NCBI GenBank assembly: GCA_009777435.1
Contig: WRLW01000120.1
Location: 1 to 5,213, forward strand
Direction: 5' to 3'
DNA length: 5,213 nucleotides
DNA from: Oscillospiraceae bacterium
GTDB taxonomy: Bacteria > Bacillota > Clostridia > Oscillospirales > UBA929
Part shown: in pieces, positions 1-5,213 of the stretch
Position numbering within the stretch: position 1 is the first letter of the stretch
How the letters are laid out: each line of letters begins with the position of its first letter
Notes under the pieces: generated by a model
Database searches by the model: none
The model's input: the letters and a program-made list of their open reading frames with translations, nothing else
What the model was told of the DNA's origin: nothing
Translations under genes and position numbers: made by a program

Positions 1-1
1 A

Positions 2-262
2 TGTTCCCCCGAGGCAAAGCAGCTTGCCGACGGCATCGAGGTCACGCTGTCCGACCGCCGCCTGCTGCGGCGCGCGGGCGCGGCGGCCCGTACATACATA
101 CACAAGCCCTGGGGGCATATTGTCGAGCGCGCGTGCCGCCGCTATGAGACTGTGGCCAAGCTGTATAAATCCAAGCAAACGGAGCTGGAGTACGCGCGCA
201 CCCATTCGCGCGTCCTCAATACGCCGCCTGTGAAGCTGAGGCGCGACACGGCCCAAATATGA
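2..262 (+). CDS. C-terminal fragment of a probable GT4-like glycosyltransferase (5' end outside window)
   Basis: An open frame with no start in the window runs in from the left edge and stops at TGA 260-262, giving 86 residues. Third codon positions are strongly G/C, as in the other genes here, which favours this frame over the overlapping Arg/Ser-rich one. The pattern of a Leu/Ala-rich helix (SPEAKQLADGI), then LSDRRLLRRAGAAAR, then an aromatic-Trp segment (YIHKPWGHIVERACRRYE) resembles the last helices of GT-B fold family 4 glycosyltransferases. Those commonly read 'ai..ll.d...r...g..Ar..v...W..iv......Y'. About 35 basic residues follow as a tail (KSKQTELEYARTHSRV and onward). The catalytic domain is out of view, so donor and acceptor cannot be named. 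No terminator separates it from the next promoter. That it is coding is fairly secure; the family is inferred from a weak C-terminal pattern only. Confidence 0.5.
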   Translation, partial: CSPEAKQLADGIEVTLSDRRLLRRAGAAARTYIHKPWGHIVERACRRYETVAKLYKSKQTELEYARTHSRVLNTPPVKLRRDTAQI

Positions 263-273
263 GCAAAAAGCAT

Positions 274-303
274 TTGACTTTAAGGTTTGCTATAGTGTAT
301 CAT
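274..303 (+). promoter_or_regulatory. Sigma-A-type promoter for the SIS gene
   Basis: TTGACT (274-279, 5 of 6 to TTGACA) and TATCAT (298-303, 5 of 6 to TATAAT) are separated by 18 bp. The site lies in the gap after the preceding stop codon and about 55 bp before the SIS start codon. Transcription would begin near 309-312, within or just after the palindrome at 302-311. The nearby TATAGT (291-296) looks better as a hexamer but is only 11 bp from the -35 box. Confidence 0.6.
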
Positions 304-311
304 ACGCGTAT
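302..311. repeat. Perfect 10-bp palindrome at the promoter's downstream edge, possible operator
   Basis: ATACGCGTAT is its own reverse complement and overlaps the end of the predicted -10 box and the expected transcription start. A repressor bound here would block initiation, so an operator role is plausible. It is short, contains the common CGCG core of a GC-rich genome, and has no second copy in the gap. The regulatory role is inference only. Confidence 0.3.
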
Positions 312-358
312 AGGCGTGTGCGGGTATTGGGGATACGGGCGCTTGGGGGGAAGTACAT

Positions 359-1393
359 ATGTATAAAAGCGAGGACGAAATATTCGGCCAGCATATCTCC
401 CTGAGACAGACATATGCGTACTTACAGGGCAACGCGCCTCAAATCAAGGATTTTTTCGGCATTTCAGGATTTTACAGCGTTACCTTCACAGGCTGCGGCG
501 CCACTTACGCGCTTGCCAAATCCGCCGAACTCAGCCTAAAGGTGCGCGGCGGGCTTATGAGCATGTCGTTTCCGGCGGGCGATCTGATGCTGAATATGCC
601 TTATTACCGCGATATGCTCAACGGCACGCTTATGTTCGTGTCCTCGCGCTCCGGGCAGACGTCCGAGGTTATCGCCGCCGTGGACAAGGCGCGGCACGAA
701 GCCGGCGCGATTATACTTACCACTTGCGCCACCGTTGATTCAAGGCTTGCCCAAAGCTCCGACCTGATACTCGAAATGCCGTGGATACATGACGAGAGCT
801 CGTGCGCGACGCGCTCGATCTCCAATATGTACGCGGCGAACCTGTATAACATCGGGTTACTGTCGGGCGACAACCTTCTGCTGGATGAAATAAAGGACGC
901 CAGCAACAATCAAGAGCGGTTTATGCACAAATACTTAGGTGAACTGGAGGGCATCGGGCACAGCGGCCTGTGGGATCGCGTGCTGGTACTGGCCGACAGT
1001 GAGCTGAGCGGAGTGACCGAGGCCGGCTCAATCGCCATCGCGCGCATGTGCAAGCTGCCAACCACATACTGCCATATACTCGACGTGCGGCACGGGGAGG
1101 TCACAAGGGTCAACCGCCGCACGCTGGTAATCGCCGTGGTGTCGCCGCTCGACGACGCGTATCAATGCGTGCTGCTTGACGAGATGTCGAAGCTCGGGGC
1201 GCAGATAATGACCATATCGGAGCGGAATATATTCAACTCGGCGCTCAACGTCGTGCTGCCGTCGTATCAAAATTACGCGGTGCGCGGCATACCGCTGCTG
1301 TTCTGCTTGCAGGCAATAGGGTACTTCAAGGCGATTGCCGACGGCAAGAACCCGGACGCCGGCGAACACGTCACGAATTGGGTGCGCCTGTGA
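359..1393 (+). CDS. Tandem SIS-domain sugar-phosphate isomerase/deaminase-like protein (AgaS/GlmS C-domain type)
   Basis: The 344-residue protein has the two-SIS-domain layout of the sugar-phosphate isomerase/deaminase part of GlmS and AgaS, without an N-terminal glutaminase domain. The first SIS domain shows GCGATY (45-50), the phosphate-binding SSRSGQTSE (95-103) and ESSCATRSISNM (146-157). The second has RHGE (244-247), where AgaS and GlmS usually read R/KHGP, and the family-typical GKNPD (329-333) near the C-terminus. Such proteins act in the cytosol on amino-sugar or fructosamine phosphates; the substrate here is unknown. The lysine that ends GlmS as KSVTVE appears replaced by the WVRL ending, and the GlmS catalytic Glu is not evident by eye, so chemistry may differ or be absent. 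The start is ATG 359, after a weak G-rich site (GGGGGGAAG, 345-353). It has its own promoter and terminator and is therefore probably monocistronic. Family confidence is high, exact function low. Confidence 0.85.
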   Translation: MYKSEDEIFGQHISLRQTYAYLQGNAPQIKDFFGISGFYSVTFTGCGATYALAKSAELSLKVRGGLMSMSFPAGDLMLNMPYYRDMLNGTLMFVSSRSGQTSEVIAAVDKARHEAGAIILTTCATVDSRLAQSSDLILEMPWIHDESSCATRSISNMYAANLYNIGLLSGDNLLLDEIKDASNNQERFMHKYLGELEGIGHSGLWDRVLVLADSELSGVTEAGSIAIARMCKLPTTYCHILDVRHGEVTRVNRRTLVIAVVSPLDDAYQCVLLDEMSKLGAQIMTISERNIFNSALNVVLPSYQNYAVRGIPLLFCLQAIGYFKAIADGKNPDAGEHVTNWVRL

Positions 1394-1403
1394 GCGGAGC
1401 CGG

Positions 1404-1438
1404 GCAAGCCGCGAAAGCGGGTTGCTATTTTTTTTCTT
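1404..1438 (+). terminator. Intrinsic (Rho-independent) terminator of the SIS gene
   Basis: A stem GCAAGCCGC (1404-1412) pairs with GCGGGTTGC (1417-1425) around a GAAA tetraloop. It has nine positions, one of them a G-G mismatch. It is followed by TA and a run of eight T's, then CTT. It begins 10 nt after the TGA of the SIS gene, a textbook position. Confidence 0.85.
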
Positions 1439-1464
1439 GTTTTTGAGAGAACCGTTACGATTCT

Positions 1465-1471
1465 AAGGAGG
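1465..1471 (+). promoter_or_regulatory. Strong Shine-Dalgarno directly abutting the oxidoreductase ATG
   Basis: AAGGAGG is a perfect match to the anti-Shine-Dalgarno, but its last G (1471) touches the ATG at 1472, leaving no spacer. The usual spacing is about 5-9 nt. No other ATG, GTG or TTG lies in frame between the preceding in-frame stop (1391) and the FAD-binding motif. The codon at the ideal distance (1481) is ACG. The site is clear; which codon it serves is uncertain. Confidence 0.7.
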
Positions 1472-2752
1472 ATGAGCCGCACGACGAAGCGTGAAAGGCC
1501 GCCGGGGGCGGACGTTGTTATTGTGGGCGCGGGGCCGGCGGGCGCGATGGCCGCCATATTTGCCGCCCGGAACGGCGCGTCCGTGCGGCTGCTTGACGTC
1601 AACGGCCGCGTCGGCAAAAAGCTGTCGATTACCGGAAAGGGCCGGTGCAACCTGACAAACGACTGCGATGCCGGCGAATTCATGGACAACCTGACCGCCA
1701 ACGGGCGGTTTCTGTACGGCGCGTTCGAGCGTCTGCCGCCGCGCGAGGTCATGCGCCTGTTTGAGGAATGGGGCGTGCCCCTGAAAACCGAACGCGGGCG
1801 GCGTGTGTTCCCGGCGTCGGACGACGCGCGCGACGTGGTTGGAGCTTTGGAGCGCCGCTTAGCCGCGCTGGGCGTCCGGGCGGAGAAATGCCGCGTGACC
1901 GGACTGCGTATCGAAAATGGGCGGCTTCTGGGTATACTTGGGGAGCGGGACGGGATAGCGGGCGCGCTGAAAATCGACGCCGGCCGCGTGATAATCGCCA
2001 CCGGAGGTCTTTCATACCCCGCGACCGGCTCCGCCGGCGACGGCTATACGCTCGCGCGCCAAGCCGGTCATACCGTAACCCCGCTGATGCCGTCGCTGTC
2101 CGCGCTTCTGTCGGACGACCCCTGCTGTCCGGCCATGCAGGGGCTGACGCTTAAAAACGTATCCCTGTCGGTGCTGTGCGACGGCGTGCGCGTATACTCG
2201 GAGCAGGGCGAGATGCTCTTTACGCACGAGGGAATTTCCGGCCCGCTTGTGCTGAGCGCGTCGGCGCATATGCGCCGGCACGGCAAATACCGCGCCGTAA
2301 TTGACCTTAAGCCGGCCTTGAACGACGGGCGGATAGATGAACGTCTGCTGCGCGATATGGGCGCGTCGCCCAACAAGGATATGGTAAATTTGGCGGCGGG
2401 GCTGCTGCCACGCCTGATGATACCCGCGGTGCTTGAACGCGCCGGCATCCACGAACGCGAGAAGGCCAACGCGGTGACGCGCGTCCGGCGCGCGGCGCTG
2501 GCGCGGCATATCAAGTCGTTTACCATAGATATCACGGGGCTTGCCCCTATTGAGCAGGCCATAGTGACGTCGGGCGGCGTGCCGGTGGGGGAGATACACC
2601 CTAAGACCATGTGTTCAAAGCTGCTCGGCGGCCTGTATTTCGCGGGCGAGGTGATAGATGTCGATGCCTATACCGGCGGCTATAATCTGCAAATCGCGTG
2701 GTGTACCGGCGCGGCGGCGGGCACGGCCGCGGCCGCAGACCGCGATAATTAA
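1472..2752 (+). CDS. HI0933/YhiN-family NAD(P)/FAD-dependent oxidoreductase
   Basis: The 426-residue flavoprotein matches the usual length of the HI0933-like family (YhiN of E. coli, YtfP of Bacillus; BaiN-type in gut Clostridia). The N-terminal Rossmann motif VVIVGAGPAGAMAA (15-28) binds the FAD ADP part. Family blocks follow: KKLSITGKGRCNLTN (49-63), ATGGLSYPATGSAGDGY (176-192), FTHEGISGP (250-258), VTSGGV (365-370) and the C-terminal block GLYFAGEVIDVDAYTGGYN (387-405), which closes over the flavin. Nothing suggests a signal peptide or membrane span, so it is cytosolic. The physiological substrate of most family members is unknown. Some gut homologues are linked to bile-acid reduction, but the sequence cannot show that here. 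It heads the gene set and is separated from cmk by 13 nt. No convincing promoter is seen in the 33 nt between the terminator and the start. The start codon is ATG 1472, the only canonical choice, despite the abutting Shine-Dalgarno. Confidence 0.92.
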   Translation: MSRTTKRERPPGADVVIVGAGPAGAMAAIFAARNGASVRLLDVNGRVGKKLSITGKGRCNLTNDCDAGEFMDNLTANGRFLYGAFERLPPREVMRLFEEWGVPLKTERGRRVFPASDDARDVVGALERRLAALGVRAEKCRVTGLRIENGRLLGILGERDGIAGALKIDAGRVIIATGGLSYPATGSAGDGYTLARQAGHTVTPLMPSLSALLSDDPCCPAMQGLTLKNVSLSVLCDGVRVYSEQGEMLFTHEGISGPLVLSASAHMRRHGKYRAVIDLKPALNDGRIDERLLRDMGASPNKDMVNLAAGLLPRLMIPAVLERAGIHEREKANAVTRVRRAALARHIKSFTIDITGLAPIEQAIVTSGGVPVGEIHPKTMCSKLLGGLYFAGEVIDVDAYTGGYNLQIAWCTGAAAGTAAAADRDN

Positions 2753-2765
2753 CTGGTGGTGGAGT

Positions 2766-3434
2766 ATGGGTATAAAAATTGCCATAGACGGCCCGAGCGG
2801 CGCGGGCAAGAGTACCATTTCAAAAACGCTGGCAGGCCGCCTCGGATACATTTATGTGGATACCGGGGCGCTGTACCGTACCGTGGCGCTTGGCTGTATG
2901 CGCGCGGGCGCGGACTTGGAGTCGGCGGAGGCCGTCGCGCGATGCCTGCCCTCGTTAGATATCTCGCTGACGCATATAGACGGCGTACAGCGTGTGTTAC
3001 TCGGCGGAGAGGACGTTTCGGAGCATATACGCACGCCGGAAATATCGCTGTGGGCGTCTAAGCTGTCCGCTCTGCCCGCCGTGCGCGCGTTTTTGCTCGA
3101 CACGCAGCGCGCTATCGCCGAGACGCGCGACGTCGTTATGGACGGCAGGGACATAGGCACGGTCGTCCTGCCCGACGCGGCGGTCAAAATATTTCTCACG
3201 GCGGCGCCCGGCGACCGCGCGCGCCGGCGTTATGAGGAAATGCTCTCAAAAGGCGCCGAATGCGATTATGAAACGGTTCTGCGCGAGGTCATGGAGCGTG
3301 ACGAGCGCGACCGCACGCGCTCCGCGTCGCCGACCGTAAAGGCGGCCGACGCGGATATGATAGACACCACAGGCAACACCTTTGAGCAGAGCGTCGAGCA
3401 GATATACGCGCACGTAAAAAAAAGACTCCTGTGA
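2766..3434 (+). CDS. cmk: (d)CMP kinase (cytidylate kinase)
   Basis: Cytidylate kinase transfers phosphate from ATP to CMP or dCMP, giving CDP/dCDP for RNA, DNA and CTP-dependent phospholipid synthesis. The 222-residue protein has the normal bacterial length. Visible motifs are the P-loop GPSGAGKS (9-16), DTGALYR (32-38) for nucleoside monophosphate binding, DGRDIGTVV (126-134), the lid segment GDRARRRYEEM (149-159), and RDERDRTRSASP (178-189) with the arginines that close over the phosphates. The start is ATG 2766, because MGIKIAIDGPSGAGKS is the usual N-terminus. An upstream ATG at 2658 would add 36 residues overlapping the previous gene in another frame. A GGTGG-type site (2755-2759) and GGAG (2761-2764) precede it. 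It begins 13 nt after the oxidoreductase stop, and plsC follows after 28 nt, so co-transcription is likely. Confidence 0.96.
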   Translation: MGIKIAIDGPSGAGKSTISKTLAGRLGYIYVDTGALYRTVALGCMRAGADLESAEAVARCLPSLDISLTHIDGVQRVLLGGEDVSEHIRTPEISLWASKLSALPAVRAFLLDTQRAIAETRDVVMDGRDIGTVVLPDAAVKIFLTAAPGDRARRRYEEMLSKGAECDYETVLREVMERDERDRTRSASPTVKAADADMIDTTGNTFEQSVEQIYAHVKKRLL

Positions 3435-3462
3435 ATACGGGAACGGCGTAAGGAGAACCTGC

Positions 3463-4044
3463 ATGTTTTACCGATTTATATCTGGGCTTTTGAAATTTCT
3501 GTGCTTTTTTGTGTACCGGCGGCGTGTAATCGGGCTTGAGAACGTCCCGGACGGCGCGGCCTTGCTGTGCTGCTGTCATACGTCGCTGCTCGACCCGATT
3601 TATTTCATAATGGGCATAAAAGAACCCCTGCGCTTCATGGCTAAGGCCGAGCTTATGCGCGTCCCCGTGTTCAAATGGGTGCTGAAGCGCCTGCGCGCCA
3701 TACCGGTAAACCGCGACGGCAGCGATATAGCGGCCGTAAAAGCCGGGCTGGGTGTGTTGAAAAGCGGCCAAAAGCTGTTCGTGTTCCCGGAGGGGACGCG
3801 AGTGCGGCCGGGCGTGGAAGTGGCGCCTAAGACCGGCGCGGCGGTCATGGCGTACCGGTGCGGCGTCCCGATAGTGCCCATGTATGTCACCGAGGGCCGC
3901 AAGCGGCCGTTCAGCCGCGTTACCGCCGTGATCGGCAGCCCGTATATGATAACCTGCGAGGAAAAACGCCCTCCCGCGGACTTTTATGAACAGAAAACCG
4001 CGGAGATGATGGAGCGCATATTCGCTCTGCGCCCCGAATCGTGA
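3463..4044 (+). CDS. plsC: 1-acyl-sn-glycerol-3-phosphate acyltransferase (PlsC family)
   Basis: PlsC enzymes acylate lysophosphatidic acid at sn-2 to give phosphatidic acid, at the inner face of the membrane. All four acyltransferase blocks are present in the 193-residue protein. Block I is H39-TSLL-D44 (the catalytic HX4D), block II IPVNRDG (80-86), block III FPEGTR (108-113, glycerophosphate binding) and block IV GVPIVPMYV (134-142). The N-terminal hydrophobic stretch (FISGLLKFLCFFVY, 5-18) could anchor it to the membrane. One deviation is that the residue before the catalytic His, often Asn, is Cys here, within a CCCH run. The length is at the short end of the family but complete. ATG 3463 has a proper Shine-Dalgarno AAGGAG (3450-3455) 7 nt upstream. 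It sits 28 nt after cmk and 51 nt before ispH, the usual Clostridial order. Acyl-donor preference cannot be read from the sequence. Confidence 0.94.
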   Translation: MFYRFISGLLKFLCFFVYRRRVIGLENVPDGAALLCCCHTSLLDPIYFIMGIKEPLRFMAKAELMRVPVFKWVLKRLRAIPVNRDGSDIAAVKAGLGVLKSGQKLFVFPEGTRVRPGVEVAPKTGAAVMAYRCGVPIVPMYVTEGRKRPFSRVTAVIGSPYMITCEEKRPPADFYEQKTAEMMERIFALRPES

Positions 4045-4051
4045 AAGCGAT

Positions 4052-4077
4052 TTCGCGCCGTACCACGGTTCGCGCCG
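4052..4077 (+). repeat. 9-bp direct repeat with small hairpin in the plsC-ispH gap
   Basis: TTCGCGCCG occurs at 4052-4060 and again at 4069-4077, a 17-bp period in the only longer gap within the operon. Within it, GCG-CCGT (4055-4061) can pair with ACGG (4065-4068) and CGC (4071-4073), with a TT bulge and an ACC loop. There is no T-run, so it is not an intrinsic terminator. It may be a small mRNA structure or chance in a CG-rich gap. Confidence 0.3.
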
Positions 4078-4095
4078 CGTTCGGAAAGGATACGC

Positions 4096-5213
4096 ATGAG
4101 GGAAATCGTTGAGGCCCGGCATATGGGGTTCTGCAAGGGCGTTGGACGCGCGGTGAAGCTGACGCTCCAAGCGGCCTCGGAGCATGGCGCGTGTTATACG
4201 CTCGGCCCGGTCATCCATAACCGCATGGTCGTTGAGGAGCTGGAGCGCGCGGGCGCGCGCATGGTAAGCGGGCTTGAGGAGATACCGCCGGGAGGCACTG
4301 TGGTCATACGCAGTCACGGCGTACCGCCGGAGACTTACCGCCGCGTAAGCGAGATGGGCTTGCGCCTGTGCGACGCCACATGCCCGGACGTCGCGCGCGT
4401 CCATGAGATCGCCGCCGCCGAAAGCTCAAGCGAACCGCCGCGTATGGTAGTGATATTAGGCGACGCCGGGCATCCTGAGGTCGCGGCGCACGCCGGATGG
4501 TGCGCCAAACCGCTTGTGGTGAAAGACCTGGCGGCGCTCGCCGCGCTGTGGGACGGCGGCCTCCCGAGGGCCGATACCCCCGTTTCGTTTGTGGCGCAGA
4601 CCACCTCCCGGCGCGAAGATTATGATGCCTGTGTGAATTTTCTTAAAAAACAGTGTACAAATCTGAAAATATTTGATACAATATGCGACGCTACCCTTTT
4701 TCGGCAGCGTGACGCGGAAAATTTAGCCTTGCGCTGTGATGCCGTGCTTGTGGTCGGCGACCCTGAAAGCGCGAACACAAGACGTCTGGCGGATGTATGC
4801 CGGCGGCACTGCGGGATGGTGTTCTTGGTCGAGAACGCCGAGCAGGCGGACAAGCTGCCCATTCCGCGCGACGCACGGGTAGGGCTTACGGCGGGCGCGT
4901 CAACACCCGCCGGGGTCATAAAGGAGGTCAAACAGACGATGGAGAACAATATTTATCCAGACGCCGAGCAATCATTTGAGGAGATGCTCGAGAAATCCTT
5001 CAAAACGCTGACGACCGGCGACAAGGTTACAGGCGTCATCACGTCGGTCACGCCCACGGAAATACACGTCGATCTCGGCACTAAGCACGCGGGCTATATA
5101 CCCGTGGCGGAGTTGTCGGACGATCCTGAATATAAGGCCGAGGAGCATTTGCGCGTGGGCGAAACCATCGAAACGTTCGTTATGCGCGTAAACGACGTCG
5201 AGGGCACGGCTAT
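4096..5213 (+). CDS. ispH: Bifunctional IspH (HMBPP reductase) / S1-domain RpsA-like fusion, 3' end outside window
   Basis: The frame is open from ATG 4096 to the right edge (372 residues seen). Residues 1-282 are IspH, the 4Fe-4S enzyme that reduces HMBPP to IPP and DMAPP in the last MEP-pathway step. The three cluster cysteines are C13 (GFCKGV), C96 (DATCP) and C197 (TICDAT). Substrate residues are H41 (HNR), H74 (SHGV), H126 and the catalytic E128 (GHPEV), T169/T170 (AQTT), S225/N227 (SANT) and S269 (TAGASTP). From about residue 304 an S1 RNA-binding domain begins (GDKVTGVI, then IHVDLGTKHAGYIPVAEL), as in ribosomal protein S1; more S1 repeats probably lie beyond the window. IspH-RpsA fusions are known in Clostridia. 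No stop or frameshift lies at the junction, which is an acidic linker (about 283-303). The start has a Shine-Dalgarno AAAGGA (4085-4090) 5 nt upstream. An internal promoter-like site and an internal Shine-Dalgarno are listed separately. Confidence 0.95.
   Translation, partial: MREIVEARHMGFCKGVGRAVKLTLQAASEHGACYTLGPVIHNRMVVEELERAGARMVSGLEEIPPGGTVVIRSHGVPPETYRRVSEMGLRLCDATCPDVARVHEIAAAESSSEPPRMVVILGDAGHPEVAAHAGWCAKPLVVKDLAALAALWDGGLPRADTPVSFVAQTTSRREDYDACVNFLKKQCTNLKIFDTICDATLFRQRDAENLALRCDAVLVVGDPESANTRRLADVCRRHCGMVFLVENAEQADKLPIPRDARVGLTAGASTPAGVIKEVKQTMENNIYPDAEQSFEEMLEKSFKTLTTGDKVTGVITSVTPTEIHVDLGTKHAGYIPVAELSDDPEYKAEEHLRVGETIETFVMRVNDVEGTA
4654..4682 (+). promoter_or_regulatory. Candidate internal extended -10 promoter within ispH
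   Basis: TGTACA (4654-4659, 4 of 6 to the -35 consensus) lies 17 bp before TACAAT (4677-4682, 5 of 6), and TGA precedes the latter, forming an extended -10 (TGnTACAAT). It sits in a 49-nt tract (4634-4682) with only 10 G/C, inside an otherwise GC-rich gene. It points toward the S1 part, which starts about 260 bp downstream. The same bases encode ordinary IspH residues (KIFDTICDAT region), so the match may be accidental. Confidence 0.35.
4921..4941 (+). promoter_or_regulatory. Internal Shine-Dalgarno and in-frame ATG at the IspH/S1 junction
   Basis: AAGGAGGT (4921-4928) is a full match to the anti-Shine-Dalgarno. An in-frame ATG (4939-4941, Met282 of the fusion) follows 11 nt after AAGGAGG, giving a protein starting MENNIYPDAEQSFEEM and consisting of the S1 part only. 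The spacing is slightly long. The caveat is that the site encodes Lys-Glu-Val, close to a common IspH C-terminal motif (EV...M), so codon choice could create it by chance. Confidence 0.4.

Noticed and set aside
24..233. 69-codon plus-strand open frame in another frame at the left edge
   Set aside because: The overlapping frame 2-262 has a more natural protein composition and G/C-rich third positions. This one is Arg/Ser/Ala-rich with no motif.
291..296. TATAGT as the -10 box of the SIS promoter
   Set aside because: It is only 11 bp from the TTGACT -35 box and has no other -35 partner at 16-18 bp. TATCAT at 298-303 fits with an 18-bp spacer.
1273..2001. 242-codon minus-strand open frame over the SIS gene end, the terminator and the oxidoreductase gene
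   Set aside because: It spans the terminator hairpin and two real genes, is Ser/Arg/Pro-rich, and shows no recognisable domain.
2012..2610. Two overlapping minus-strand open frames opposite the oxidoreductase gene
   Set aside because: Both lie within conserved oxidoreductase coding sequence and look like low-complexity Arg/Ala/Ser shadows.
2658..2765. Upstream ATG adding 36 residues to cmk
   Set aside because: The extension overlaps conserved C-terminal oxidoreductase coding sequence and is not cmk-like. ATG 2766 gives the standard N-terminus directly before the P-loop.
4055..4073. Hairpin between plsC and ispH as a transcription terminator
   Set aside because: The stem is short and bulged and no T-run follows. 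The gap belongs inside a known co-transcribed gene order.
3289..4404. 371-codon minus-strand open frame across cmk, plsC and the start of ispH
   Set aside because: It is antisense to three well-recognised genes, has a His/Arg/Ala-rich composition with no family motif, and is a typical shadow frame in GC-rich DNA.
1..5213. tRNA, rRNA, riboswitch, CRISPR array, insertion sequence or attachment site
   Set aside because: I looked for cloverleaf arms, regularly spaced repeats, transposase motifs and terminal inverted repeats. I found none, and the sequence is almost fully occupied by coding regions.

Overview
The window comes from a GC-rich bacterium, most likely a member of the Clostridia (Firmicutes). 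Three things point there: Gram-positive-style AAGGAG(G) ribosome binding sites, an in-frame fusion of IspH with an S1-domain (RpsA-like) protein, and the gene order FAD oxidoreductase - cmk - plsC - ispH/rpsA. I know both the fusion and this order from Clostridia. All genes I can support lie on the + strand.

Layout. (1) Positions 2-262 hold the C-terminal end of a gene entering from the left, probably a GT4-type glycosyltransferase. (2) A short intergenic region carries a good sigma-A-type promoter (274-303) with a 10-bp perfect palindrome on its downstream edge. It leads into a monocistronic tandem-SIS-domain sugar-phosphate protein (359-1393), closed by a clear intrinsic terminator (1404-1438). 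(3) Right after the terminator begins a tightly packed set of genes: an HI0933/YhiN-like FAD-dependent oxidoreductase (1472-2752), cytidylate kinase cmk (2766-3434), a PlsC-family 1-acylglycerol-3-phosphate acyltransferase (3463-4044), and ispH fused in frame to an S1 domain (4096 to beyond the right edge).

How the genes fit together. Cmk supplies CDP/dCDP, and CTP is the activated nucleotide for phospholipid synthesis. PlsC makes phosphatidic acid. IspH makes the IPP/DMAPP used for undecaprenyl carrier and quinone synthesis. The S1 part belongs to translation. The set is therefore core housekeeping (nucleotide, membrane lipid, isoprenoid, translation), with an oxidoreductase of uncertain substrate at its head. 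The SIS gene and the glycosyltransferase remnant are separate transcription units.

I see no new defence, mobile or RNA-based system. The most interesting signals are inside the ispH-rpsA fusion. A 49-nt tract of about 20% GC contains an extended -10 promoter-like sequence, and a perfect AAGGAGGT lies shortly before an in-frame ATG at the domain junction. Together they could let the cell also make a free S1 protein. A second oddity is that the strong Shine-Dalgarno of the oxidoreductase gene directly abuts its only canonical start codon.
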